NCBI RefSeq assembly: GCF_035762905.1
Contig: NZ_DASUCC010000063.1
Span: forward strand, 1-64,000
Length of the DNA: 64,000 nt
DNA from: DASYTH01 sp035762905
GTDB taxonomy: Bacteria; Actinomycetota; Actinomycetes; Mycobacteriales; Pseudonocardiaceae
Direction of reading: 5' to 3'
The notes beneath the pieces are model-generated. The model saw only the letters and a list, made by a program, of their open reading frames with translations. It did not search any database and was not told the origin of the DNA. Shown here piece after piece: positions 16,596 through 24,575 of the stretch. Made by a program: the position numbers and the translations under genes. Positions within the stretch are counted from its first letter, which is position 1. Every line of letters starts with the position of its first letter.

Positions 16596-16923
16596 ACCAG
16601 TTCGCACCTCCAATCGATTCGGTCCAGTGCTGGATGGAACGTCCGCCCCCAAGGGGGTCGAACCCCAGGTTACGAACGTGTGTTCGATATTACCTCGCGG
16701 GATGGGTGGGGTGGCGGCGCTGGCTATCACACGATCGGGTGATCTCAGGAAGTCGAACTGTCCAGGTCAGAACGGCGCTTCCGGTGGAATGGCGCCCGAT
16801 CGGTCGATCAGCGCCGAAAGACCCCTGGGGGAAATCGGGTCCGAACGGTTGAACCGAACAGTGTTCTGCCGCGTTATGGGGAGTTGGCATCGTCCATCCC
16901 CATTCCGCAAGGAGGCAGCACTG
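16596..16923. other. Intergenic region with SOS-box-like palindrome and promoter candidates
   Basis: No gene is supported in this 328-bp gap. It holds a CGAAC-N4-GTTCG palindrome (listed separately), a possible TTGAAC (16849-16854) with GTTATG (16873-16878) 18 bp downstream, and a 7-bp-arm inverted repeat (ATGGGGA at 16876-16882, TCCCCAT at 16897-16903) close to the CHRD gene. The open frame continuing upstream of the CHRD gene has no coding character. Confidence 0.4.
16672..16687. promoter_or_regulatory. SOS-box-like palindrome (candidate LexA site)
   Basis: CGAAC-GTGT-GTTCG (16673-16686) is a perfect palindrome matching the actinobacterial LexA consensus core CGAAC-N4-GTTCG. The outer bases are A and A rather than the preferred T and A. 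It lies 77 bp after the acyl-CoA dehydrogenase stop and about 240 bp before the CHRD gene, so the regulated transcript is unclear. Confidence 0.45.
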
Positions 16924-17478
16924 ATGAGCAGACGTAACCGTCTGTTGGTGATGGCGGCAGCGGTTGGCGCCACGTTCGCAGTCACCGCCACCGGCAGCGT
17001 CGCCGCGCCGGGCGACGTGGACTCGTTCGGCGGCAACATCTTCCGGGAGCAGCTGAGCGGATATAACGAGACGCTGCTCGCCGTATCCACTCCCGCCAAC
17101 GGCACCTTCCGGGTGCTTATCAACGAGCGGGCCGGGGAGATCCGCTGGGCGCTCACCTACGCCGAAAACCCGACCCCGGTCACCCAGGCGCACGTCCACT
17201 TCGGCAGCGCCGCGCAATCCGGCGGCATCAGCTTCTTCCTGTGCGCGAACCCGCCGATCGCCCCGCCGGTGCCGACGCAGGCCTGCCCGGCCGCCCCGGC
17301 ATCGATCACCGGAACGATCACGGCGGCTGACGTGATCGGACCGGCGGCTCAGGGCATCGGGGTCGGCGAGTTCACGGAGATCGTCAACGCCATGCGCGCC
17401 GGCTTCACGTATGTCAACGTGCACACCGCCGAGCGCCCGGCCGGCGAGATCCGGGCCCAGCTCGACCACCACCACTGA
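16924..17478 (+). CDS. Secreted CHRD-domain protein
   Basis: The 184-residue product has an N-terminal signal peptide (SRRNRLLVMAAAVGATFAV, cleavage near SVAA) and a single CHRD domain. Diagnostic features are the LSGYNE start, THVHFG-like segment (VTQAHVHFGSAAQSGG) and the closing TYVNVHTAERPAGEIRAQL. CHRD domains occur in chordin and many bacterial secreted proteins with unknown ligands. ATG 16924 lies 8 nt after AAGGAGG. The molecule ends in a His-rich tail (DHHH). It precedes a secreted dienelactone hydrolase by 141 bp; the gap contains 11-bp arms (17511-17521, 17554-17564) that could form a terminator. Confidence 0.85.
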   Translation: MSRRNRLLVMAAAVGATFAVTATGSVAAPGDVDSFGGNIFREQLSGYNETLLAVSTPANGTFRVLINERAGEIRWALTYAENPTPVTQAHVHFGSAAQSGGISFFLCANPPIAPPVPTQACPAAPASITGTITAADVIGPAAQGIGVGEFTEIVNAMRAGFTYVNVHTAERPAGEIRAQLDHHH

Positions 17479-17619
17479 TGATCCCTCGGCATAGCTCGAC
17501 TCCCTGATCGGGCCGGGACCGGTCCGGACGCCCGGCAGGGTGGGTGAGCTGGTCGGTCCCGGCCACGCCGCTCCTGGACGGCGGGTCATGAGACCGGCCG
17601 ACCCCAGGAAGGGCGCGAA

Positions 17620-18585
17620 ATGACCGATTTCGAACGCTATGTCGTCGAAGAGCACGTCGAGGACTTCAACGACGGGTTGATCTCCCGCCGCGAACTGCTG
17701 CGCCGGGTCACGCTGATCACCGGCAGCGCGGCCGCCACCGTGACCCTGCTCAGCGCCATGGGTTGCGGCGCCGAGCCGGCCAACCCGCCGGCCCCCGGCC
17801 CCGCCTCCCGGGAGACCACCAGCAACCAGAGCTACGCGCTCCCGCCGGACCAGCCGACCACCGACGGCGTCACGGTCGCCGAGAACGACCCCCGGATCTC
17901 GGTGTCCCCCCTGGAAGTCCGGGGCGTCGACGGCGCGACCCTGATCTCCTACCACGCCAAGCCGGCCAGCGGCACGCCCGCCGGTGGCATCCTGGTGATC
18001 CACGAGAACCGCGGGCTGACCCCGCACATCAGGGACGTCGTGCGCCGGGTGGCCACCGCCGGGTTCACCGGCCTTTCCGTCGATCTGCTGTCCCGCGACG
18101 GCGGCGCCGACAAGCTCACCGACTCGGCGGCGTACTCGGCCGCGCTGGCCAAACGCCCGGTCCCGGACATGGTCTCCGACGTCCAGCAGGCGCTCACCGC
18201 ACTGTCCGGAACCGGGGTCGGCGACGCCCTTGGCGTCACCGGGTTCTGCTTCGGCGGCGGGATGACGTTCAACACGCTGGCCGCCGGCATCCCGATCAAG
18301 GCCGCGGTTCCGTTCTACGGCCCCGCCCCGCAGAACATGACCGGGCTGGCGGCCACCAAGGCCGCGGTGAACGTGATCTACGCGGCGAACGACGCCCGGA
18401 TCACCGGCAGCCGGGATATGGTCGAGGCCGCGCTGAAGCAGTCCGCGGCGCCGTACCAGATCAACGTGCACCCGGGCGTCGACCACGCCTTCCACAACGA
18501 CACCGGCCAGCGCTACAACGCCGCCGAGGCCGAACGGGCGTGGATCTCGGCGATCGACTGGTTCCGGCAGTACGTCAGGAGCTGA
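17620..18585 (+). CDS. Exported dienelactone hydrolase family protein
   Basis: The 321-residue product is an alpha/beta hydrolase of the dienelactone hydrolase type. The Cys nucleophile is in GFCFGGG, the Asp in AANDARI and the His in GVDHAFHND, with the ENRGL motif (IHENRGLTPHIRDV) nearby. The N-terminus carries SRRELLRRVTLITGSAAA, a twin-arginine-like export signal, followed by a Cys (GCGAEP) that could be lipidated. It therefore probably acts outside the membrane. GGAAGG lies upstream of ATG 17620. The substrate is not predictable; homologues hydrolyse cyclic lactones or other esters. It converges with the VWA gene and overlaps it by 11 bp. Confidence 0.88.
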   Translation: MTDFERYVVEEHVEDFNDGLISRRELLRRVTLITGSAAATVTLLSAMGCGAEPANPPAPGPASRETTSNQSYALPPDQPTTDGVTVAENDPRISVSPLEVRGVDGATLISYHAKPASGTPAGGILVIHENRGLTPHIRDVVRRVATAGFTGLSVDLLSRDGGADKLTDSAAYSAALAKRPVPDMVSDVQQALTALSGTGVGDALGVTGFCFGGGMTFNTLAAGIPIKAAVPFYGPAPQNMTGLAATKAAVNVIYAANDARITGSRDMVEAALKQSAAPYQINVHPGVDHAFHNDTGQRYNAAEAERAWISAIDWFRQYVRS

Positions 18586-19732
18586 CCGTCGCCGCCCAGT
18601 GGGCGAGGTTCTCGCGCTTGATCGCCGCCGCCATCAGGTCCGGGAACAGGTCCGGGGTGCAGGCGAACGCGGGCACCCCGAGATCGTGCAGGGCCGCGGC
18701 GTTGTCGTGGTCGTAGGCCGGGGTTCCGCTGTCGGACAAGGCGAGCAGGCACACCACCTGCACCCCGGCGTCGACCAGCGCGTGCACCCGGCGCAGCAGC
18801 TCGTCCCGGGCTCCGCCCTCGAACAGGTCGGTGATCAGGATGAGCAACGTGTGGGTGGGCCGGGTGATCAGTCCCTGGCAGTAGGCGATCGCCCGGTTGA
18901 TGTCCGTGCCCCCGCCGAGCTGGGTGCCGAACAGCACCTCGACCGGATCGTCGAGCAACTCGGTCAGGTCCGCCACCGCGGTGTCGAACGCCACCATCGA
19001 GGTGCGCAGCGCGCGCATCGAGGCCAGCACCGCGGCGAACAGTCCCGCGTACACCACGGACTCCGCCATCGAGCCGGACTGGTCGACGCACAGGATCACG
19101 TCCCGGTGCACCACCTGCGCCCGGCGGCCGTAACCGACCAGCTTCTCCGGGATCAGCGTGCCAAGGGTGGGCGAGTAGTGCCGGAGGTTTGCCCGCACCG
19201 TGCGGTCCCAGTCGATGTCGCCGTGCCGTGGCCGGTGCACCCGGGTGGCCCGGTCCAGTGCGCCGCGGACGGCCGACCGGGTCCGCTCGGCGAGCCGGCT
19301 TTCCAGTCCCGTAACCACCTTCCGGACGATCTCGCGGGCGGTCTCCTTGGTGTGCTCGGGAATCACGTCGTTCAGCGACATCAGGGTGCCGACCAGATGC
19401 ACGTCCGGCTCGACCGCGGCGAGCAGCTCCGGTTCGAGCAGCAGCCGGGTGATTCCCAGTCGCTCCACCGCATCGCGCTGCATCACCTGCACGACGGTGC
19501 CCGGGAAGTAACGCCGGATGTCGCCGAGCCAACGGGCCACCCGGGGAGCCGAGCCGCCGAGCCCGCCGGTGCGCCGCCGGTCGGACTCCTCCTCGTCGGC
19601 GTCCGGAGCGTCGTAGAGCGCGGCGAGCGCCGCGTCCACCGACCGGTCCGCGCCGGTCAGCCCGACGCCGGTGCCGTCCTCGCCGCCACCGAGCACCAGT
19701 CGCCACCGGCGCAGCCGCTCCTCGTCATCCAC
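18575..19732 (-). CDS. VWA (von Willebrand A) domain protein of the MoxR-type locus
   Basis: The 385-residue product has an N-terminal helical region and a C-terminal VWA domain with an intact metal-ion adhesion site: DQSGSMAES (DxSxS), GGGTDINRA (Thr) and LITDLFEGG (Asp). It is predicted to be cytoplasmic because no signal or membrane segment is present. GTG 19732 overlaps the end of the DUF5682 gene by 8 bp, so translation is probably coupled. MoxR-type AAA+ ATPases are commonly paired with VWA proteins that bind substrate or cofactor targets, so this is likely the ATPase partner at 21908-22990. The target is unknown. Confidence 0.85.
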   Translation of the reverse strand: MDDEERLRRWRLVLGGGEDGTGVGLTGADRSVDAALAALYDAPDADEEESDRRRTGGLGGSAPRVARWLGDIRRYFPGTVVQVMQRDAVERLGITRLLLEPELLAAVEPDVHLVGTLMSLNDVIPEHTKETAREIVRKVVTGLESRLAERTRSAVRGALDRATRVHRPRHGDIDWDRTVRANLRHYSPTLGTLIPEKLVGYGRRAQVVHRDVILCVDQSGSMAESVVYAGLFAAVLASMRALRTSMVAFDTAVADLTELLDDPVEVLFGTQLGGGTDINRAIAYCQGLITRPTHTLLILITDLFEGGARDELLRRVHALVDAGVQVVCLLALSDSGTPAYDHDNAAALHDLGVPAFACTPDLFPDLMAAAIKRENLAHWAATVSS

Positions 19733-21911
19733 CCGCGCCCACCCCCAACAGCCGCGCGATCACCGGCAGAGCCGCCTCGGCCCGCTCCCGGTCGACCTCC
19801 TCGGCGTGTTCCACGATATGTCCACTGTGGATCGTCAGTGCCTTGGCGCGCTCGCCGATGGCCCGCCGCTCGGGACCGGCGAACGCGCCGAACGTCCGCC
19901 GCAGCAGGGGAAGCACCTCGGTGAACGTGCCGTCCGGGATACCGGTCAGCCACTGGTCGATCACCCGCAGCAGCCGGTCGTCGTGCACCAGCAGCAGCGC
20001 GCCGCCGGCGAAGAACCCCTCGATGTAGGCCGCGCCCCTTGCCGGCTCCACGCCGGGAGTGAGCGCGCGGGACAGCCGGGCGGCGACCTCCGGCACCGGC
20101 ATCCGCGAGGCGTCACCGAGAATCCGGGTCACCCGGCCGGACAGCAGCGGGGCGAGATCGTCCCGGGCCACCAGGCCGGACAGCGCGGCCAGCCACCGCT
20201 CCGAAGCGTCCTGGCCGAGCAGCGTGCTCACCTCGTGCACGTCGTCGATGAGCTGGCACATCTCCGCGGCCGCGTCGTCGTCCAGCCCGCGCACGGCCGG
20301 CGGCAGCCCGGACCGGATCCGGGCCAGCATCCGCTCGGCCACCGCGCGCAGCGACGCGGTGTCGGTGCCGCGCACGTCGCCGTACCGTGCGGCCCGGGCC
20401 AGCGCCGGCAGCGCGGCCATCAGCGACGCCACATCCGCGTCCCGGGCGGATCGGGTGTCCAAAGCGGACAGTGCCTCGGGCAGCGCGTCGAGCAGGCCGG
20501 CCAGCAGGCAGTCCTCCACCGCCGCGGTGGTCTCGGTGAGCACCGTGGCATCCAGCGCGCGGCGCCGGACCACCGCGGTCGCTGCGGCCGCGACCGTGGT
20601 GCCGTGCGCGCTGGCCGCCACCAGGTCCACCTCGAACTCCGGATGCCAGCGCACCATCCAGCTCTCCCGGAACGTGCCGGTGTTGCGGCGTGCGGAAACC
20701 GTCGGCCGGCCCCAGTGCACGTCCAGGGTGCGCAGCCGGTGCAGCAGCTGCGACCGCTCCGCGCCGATGGCGTTGCGCAGATCCAGGTCCACCTCCCGCT
20801 CGTCCGGCTCGCGGCGCAACCGGAGCCGGCGGGCCTGGGCGGCCAGATCGGCGGCCACCGGCGCCTGCGGCGTGCGCTCCGGCACCGAGCCGAGCCGCTC
20901 CCCCACCACCAGGCGCCGGGTGACCAGATCGAGCAGCACGTCGTTGCCGCCACACAGCACCGACCAGGTCGCCTCGGTGACCTCGGCGAGCCCGACCAGC
21001 GGCCGGTCCCGCAGCGCCGCGAGGGTCTCGGCCAGCCGCACCGACTCGATGACGTGCGCGCTGGACACCGGGAGATCCTCGGCCCGCAGCACCCGGGCCA
21101 CCTCGGTCAACCAGCGAACGGTGATCCGGTCGGTGCTGCTGAACAGATGGTGGTACCAGCCAGGCGAGGTGACCCCGGCGCCGTAACCGCTCGCCGTGGC
21201 CAGCCGGCCGTGCGTCCACGGCACCCAGGTGCAGGCCACCTTCCGCTTCGGCAGCCCCTTGAGCACCCGCTGGTCGTGCGCGGCCGGCGGCAGTGGATCG
21301 GTGAGCGCCGGAACGTGCCATGCCCCGCACACCACCGCGATCCGTTCGAACCCATCGCGCCGCGCCTTGCGCAGTGCCGTGCGCATGTACGCCTCGCGCT
21401 GCCGTTCCCGGGTCACGTCGGCCGGAAACTCCTCGCGCAGCACCGACATCGCCTCGGCGATCGCATCGAACGGCGGCGCACCGTCGCGCCGGTGCTCGAT
21501 CACGTCGTCCCACCAGCGCTCCGGATCGTCGTAGCCGCCGGCCTCGGCCAGCTTCGCCAGCGGATCCATGGCGAGACCGGACCGCTCGTCGCCGGCCGTG
21601 GCGAACTGGATCGCCGCCGGCAGGTCGCAGAACCGCACCGGCACCTCGGCGCGCAACGCGTAGCTGATCGCCTGCCACTCCGGGCTGAACACCGCGAACG
21701 GCCAGAACGCCGCCCTGGTCGCGTCGTCCGCCGCGTAGGCAAGCAACGCCACCGGCGGGTCCATCTCCTTGTCCGCGACCAGTTCCACCAGCGGGTCGGC
21801 CTCCGGCGGACCCTCGATGAGCACCAGATCGGGTTCGATCCGGGGCAGCTCCTCGGCCACGGCTCTTGCCGAGCCGGGACCGTGGTGCCGGATGCCGAGC
21901 ACCCGGGTCAC
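19725..21911 (-). CDS. DUF5682 family protein
   Basis: The 728-residue product begins VTRVLGIRHHGPGSARAVAE, followed by LVLIEGPPEADPL, FSPEWQAISYAL and VRFCDLP, and later IAVVCGAWHVPAL. The Gly-rich His motif, EGP and GAWH pattern resemble the EreA/ChaN/TraB-like hydrolase fold, which I infer rather than know for this family. The remainder is helical. GTG 21911 overlaps the stop of the AAA+ gene (GTGA) and the 3' end overlaps the VWA gene, so the three genes form a coupled unit. No signal peptide or transmembrane helix is seen. The biochemical role is unknown. Confidence 0.8.
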   Translation of the reverse strand: MTRVLGIRHHGPGSARAVAEELPRIEPDLVLIEGPPEADPLVELVADKEMDPPVALLAYAADDATRAAFWPFAVFSPEWQAISYALRAEVPVRFCDLPAAIQFATAGDERSGLAMDPLAKLAEAGGYDDPERWWDDVIEHRRDGAPPFDAIAEAMSVLREEFPADVTRERQREAYMRTALRKARRDGFERIAVVCGAWHVPALTDPLPPAAHDQRVLKGLPKRKVACTWVPWTHGRLATASGYGAGVTSPGWYHHLFSSTDRITVRWLTEVARVLRAEDLPVSSAHVIESVRLAETLAALRDRPLVGLAEVTEATWSVLCGGNDVLLDLVTRRLVVGERLGSVPERTPQAPVAADLAAQARRLRLRREPDEREVDLDLRNAIGAERSQLLHRLRTLDVHWGRPTVSARRNTGTFRESWMVRWHPEFEVDLVAASAHGTTVAAAATAVVRRRALDATVLTETTAAVEDCLLAGLLDALPEALSALDTRSARDADVASLMAALPALARAARYGDVRGTDTASLRAVAERMLARIRSGLPPAVRGLDDDAAAEMCQLIDDVHEVSTLLGQDASERWLAALSGLVARDDLAPLLSGRVTRILGDASRMPVPEVAARLSRALTPGVEPARGAAYIEGFFAGGALLLVHDDRLLRVIDQWLTGIPDGTFTEVLPLLRRTFGAFAGPERRAIGERAKALTIHSGHIVEHAEEVDRERAEAALPVIARLLGVGAGG

Positions 21912-22990
21912 ATGATCTCCCGGCAGGCCCGGTAGAAGTCGGCCCAACCGTCCCGTTCCCGAACCACGGTCTCCAGATACTCGGTCCACACCACCCGGTC
22001 CGTCGCCGGATCCTTCACCACGGAACCGAGAATGCCGCCGGCCACGTCGTGCGGCCGCAGCACGCCGTCACCGAAATGCGCGGCCAGGGCGAGGCCGCCG
22101 GTCACCACGCTGATCGCCTCGGCGGTGGACAGCGTGCCGGACGGCGACTTCAGCGCAGTGCGGCCGTCCTCGGTTCGCCCGCTCCGCAGCTCCCGGAAGA
22201 CCGAGACCACCCGGCGGATCTCGGCCAACCCGGCCTCCGGCTCGGGCAGCTCCAGCGCCGCGCCCAGCTGGCCGACCCGCTGCGCGACGATCGCGACCTC
22301 CTCGTCGGCCGAGTCGGGCAGCGGCAGCACGACCGTGTTGAACCGCCTGCGCAGCGCGCTGGACAGCTCGTTGATCCCCTTGTCCCGGTCGTTCGCCGTG
22401 GCGATCACATTGAAACCCTTGCGCGCCTGCACTTCGGTGCCCAGCTCGGGGATCGGCAGGGTCTGCTCGGACAGCACGGTGATCAGCGCGTCCTGGACGT
22501 CGGCCGGCATCCGGGTCAGCTCCTCGATCCTGGCCAGCTTGCCGTCCCGCATCGCCCGCAGCACCGGGCTGGGCACAAGGGCCTGTTCGGTCGGCCCCTC
22601 GGCGATCAGTCGGGCATAGTTCCACCCGTACCGGATCGCCTCCTCAGCGGTGCCGGCCGTGCCCTGCACGAGCAGGGTCGAGTCACCGCTGATCGCGGCC
22701 GCGAGGTGCTCGGACACCCAGGTCTTCGCGGTGCCCGGCACGCCGAGCAGCAGCAAGGCCCGGTCGGTGGCCAGGGTGGCCACCGCCACCTCCATCAGGC
22801 GCTGCGAGCCAACGTACTTCGGGATGATCACGGTGCCGTCCGGCAGCGTGCCGCCGATCAGGTAACGCACCACCGCCCACGGCGAGAGCCGCCAGGACGG
22901 CGGGCGGGTCCGGTCGTCCTGCGCGGCCAGCGCGGTCAGTTCGTCCACAGTGGACTGCTCGGCGTGCGGACGGAGAACGGCCTGAGTCAT
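21908..22990 (-). CDS. MoxR-like AAA+ ATPase
   Basis: The 360-residue product has a Walker A motif (LLGVPGTAKTW, about residue 82), a Walker-B-region segment (KLARIEELTRMPADVQDALI), a sensor-1 Asn segment (FNVIATANDRD) and an arginine-finger region (SSALRRRFNTVVLP). This pattern places it among MoxR/RavA-type AAA+ ATPases that remodel or activate partner proteins, often with a VWA protein. ATG 22990 has GGCGG upstream. It is the first gene of the coupled AAA+/DUF5682/VWA unit and lies 136 bp downstream of the DUF5691 gene, with an intergenic repeat between. Confidence 0.88.
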   Translation of the reverse strand: MTQAVLRPHAEQSTVDELTALAAQDDRTRPPSWRLSPWAVVRYLIGGTLPDGTVIIPKYVGSQRLMEVAVATLATDRALLLLGVPGTAKTWVSEHLAAAISGDSTLLVQGTAGTAEEAIRYGWNYARLIAEGPTEQALVPSPVLRAMRDGKLARIEELTRMPADVQDALITVLSEQTLPIPELGTEVQARKGFNVIATANDRDKGINELSSALRRRFNTVVLPLPDSADEEVAIVAQRVGQLGAALELPEPEAGLAEIRRVVSVFRELRSGRTEDGRTALKSPSGTLSTAEAISVVTGGLALAAHFGDGVLRPHDVAGGILGSVVKDPATDRVVWTEYLETVVRERDGWADFYRACREIM

Positions 22991-22995
22991 GACTG

Positions 22996-23107
22996 TTCCG
23001 CCTCTCCGAAATTAACCGTGGTGGTCACGTTGGGTCGGCACCGTCGGTTTGGGTGCGTGCCGGTGGCTGGGTTGCGTTCCGTTCCCCTTAGGTGCGGTTG
23101 GCGGCTA
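22996..23107 (+). repeat. Interspersed intergenic repeat, copy 1
   Basis: The gap between the DUF5691 and AAA+ genes contains CCGCCTCTCCGAAATTAAC and, further on, GGTGGCTGGGTTGCG plus CCCCTTAGGTGCGGTTGGCG. Closely similar words in the same order occur at 32153-32260 in another intergenic region. The element is about 110 bp and has no ORF. It could be a non-autonomous element or a regulatory leader. Confidence 0.55.
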
Positions 23108-23126
23108 CTCGGCTCAGCAAGGGGTG

Positions 23127-24575
23127 TCATGGCAACTCCTTGTGCATCTCCCGGCGGAAGACCAGGGTTTCGACCAGCCGGCGGCGCCACGGCGACGCGC
23201 CGTCCTCGAGCGGCTGGGTGGCCAGTGGGTGGTCGAGACATTCGCGGGGCACGGCGCGTCCGGCGACGTCGGCCACGTGCACGGCGGCGCGCTCGTCCCG
23301 GTGACCGGCCAGGCGGTCCAGCACCAGGTTGCCGACCTCGACCGGCCAGGGCCGGGGCAGGCCCAGGAACAGGCCGGTGATCAGCCGCTGCCGGGTCAGC
23401 CGGGCGATCACCGATGCCCATTGCGACTCCGGCAACACGGCGATCATCGCGGCCACCTGGTCGACGGCGATCGTGGTGTCGTCGTCCAGCAGGGCCGCCA
23501 CCCAGTCCGCGGCCCGCTCGCGCACCGCCGCCGCGGCCCAGCCCAGGGTGAGCAGCCGGGGATCGCAGCCCTCGACCCGCATCCGGACCAGCTTGTCCGG
23601 GCGAACGCCCAATCCGGTCCACACCGACAGCGGGGCGGTCGAGACGAGCTGACCCAGCCACCAGGCGCGCCGGCCGACCCCATCGGGCGGGTTCGCCGCG
23701 ATCCCGTCGCGTTGCATGGCGGCGTCGCAGCCGTCCGGCAACCGCACCTGCAGGACCCGTCCACGCACCGCGACCAGCGGCCGCAGTCGGGCGGCCATCC
23801 GTTGGGACAGCGCGGAATCCGGCAGCTCGGCGAGCAACTCGGCGGCCAGCCGCCGGACGTCCTTGGCCCGATCGTCCAGCGCCCGTTCGAGAAACTGTTC
23901 GTCCGATATGGACAGAGCGGTTCGCAGTACGGTGAGGAACTGAACCCGGACCGGCGCCGGCTCGGCCGTCCATACCTCCTCGAGTGCGGCCCGGGCGGCG
24001 TCCGGATCGTTGTCCCGCAAGGCGACCAGCCAGACGTGCCGCGCCGCGATCGTGCCGAACCGCCAGACCCTCGGGTCGTCACCGGGTTCGGTCGACTCGG
24101 CCAGAAACGACCATTCCGGCCGCAGATCCGCAAGCCATGGGCCGCGCGGACCGGCGGCCGCGGTCACCGGGCCACGCAGCTCCGGCCGGCCCCGGGCCGC
24201 GTCGGCGAGCAGCGGCAGCCGCTCGGGCGGAACGCGCAGCCCCCGCGCGGCCACCGCGGCCAGCCATTCCGGCAGCAGGTGCAGGTGTTCTCCGCCCAGC
24301 AGCATGGAAAGCCGGTGCCGGGCGGCCGGACCGACCAGCTCCCGGTGGTCGGCCGGAGCGGGGGAAAGCCGGCTCAACTCGCCGTCCAGTGGGCGGCGGC
24401 CCGCCTTCCGGTACCCGGCGAGCAGCGCGGCCGCGGCCAGCAGGGTGCGCTCCGGGTCGGCACCGCCCGCCGCGTTGGCCAAGCGCCGCACCGGTTCCGG
24501 CAACGCCACGGCGTCCACACCGCGGCGCGTCGTGCCCAGCAGGGCGACGCTGACCAGCGCCTCCCATTCCTTCAT
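23127..24575 (-). CDS. DUF5691 family protein
   Basis: The 482-residue product begins MKEWEALVSVALLGTTRRGV and is rich in Leu, Arg and Ala helices throughout, with HEAT-like stretches (DRAKDVRRLAAELLAELP, SWVA-type helices). No catalytic motif, signal peptide or membrane segment is seen. I assign DUF5691 from its opening and from association with SWIM and MoxR genes. Its ATG overlaps the stop of the SWIM gene (ATGA). HEAT-like scaffolds usually bind other proteins, so a structural role in the neighbouring complex is possible but unproven. Confidence 0.75.
   Translation of the reverse strand: MKEWEALVSVALLGTTRRGVDAVALPEPVRRLANAAGGADPERTLLAAAALLAGYRKAGRRPLDGELSRLSPAPADHRELVGPAARHRLSMLLGGEHLHLLPEWLAAVAARGLRVPPERLPLLADAARGRPELRGPVTAAAGPRGPWLADLRPEWSFLAESTEPGDDPRVWRFGTIAARHVWLVALRDNDPDAARAALEEVWTAEPAPVRVQFLTVLRTALSISDEQFLERALDDRAKDVRRLAAELLAELPDSALSQRMAARLRPLVAVRGRVLQVRLPDGCDAAMQRDGIAANPPDGVGRRAWWLGQLVSTAPLSVWTGLGVRPDKLVRMRVEGCDPRLLTLGWAAAAVRERAADWVAALLDDDTTIAVDQVAAMIAVLPESQWASVIARLTRQRLITGLFLGLPRPWPVEVGNLVLDRLAGHRDERAAVHVADVAGRAVPRECLDHPLATQPLEDGASPWRRRLVETLVFRREMHKELP

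Noticed and set aside
16640..16690. tRNA-like T-arm (GGGGTCGAACCCC)
   Set aside because: No acceptor stem, anticodon arm or D-arm can be built around it; it is a local palindrome near the SOS-box-like site.
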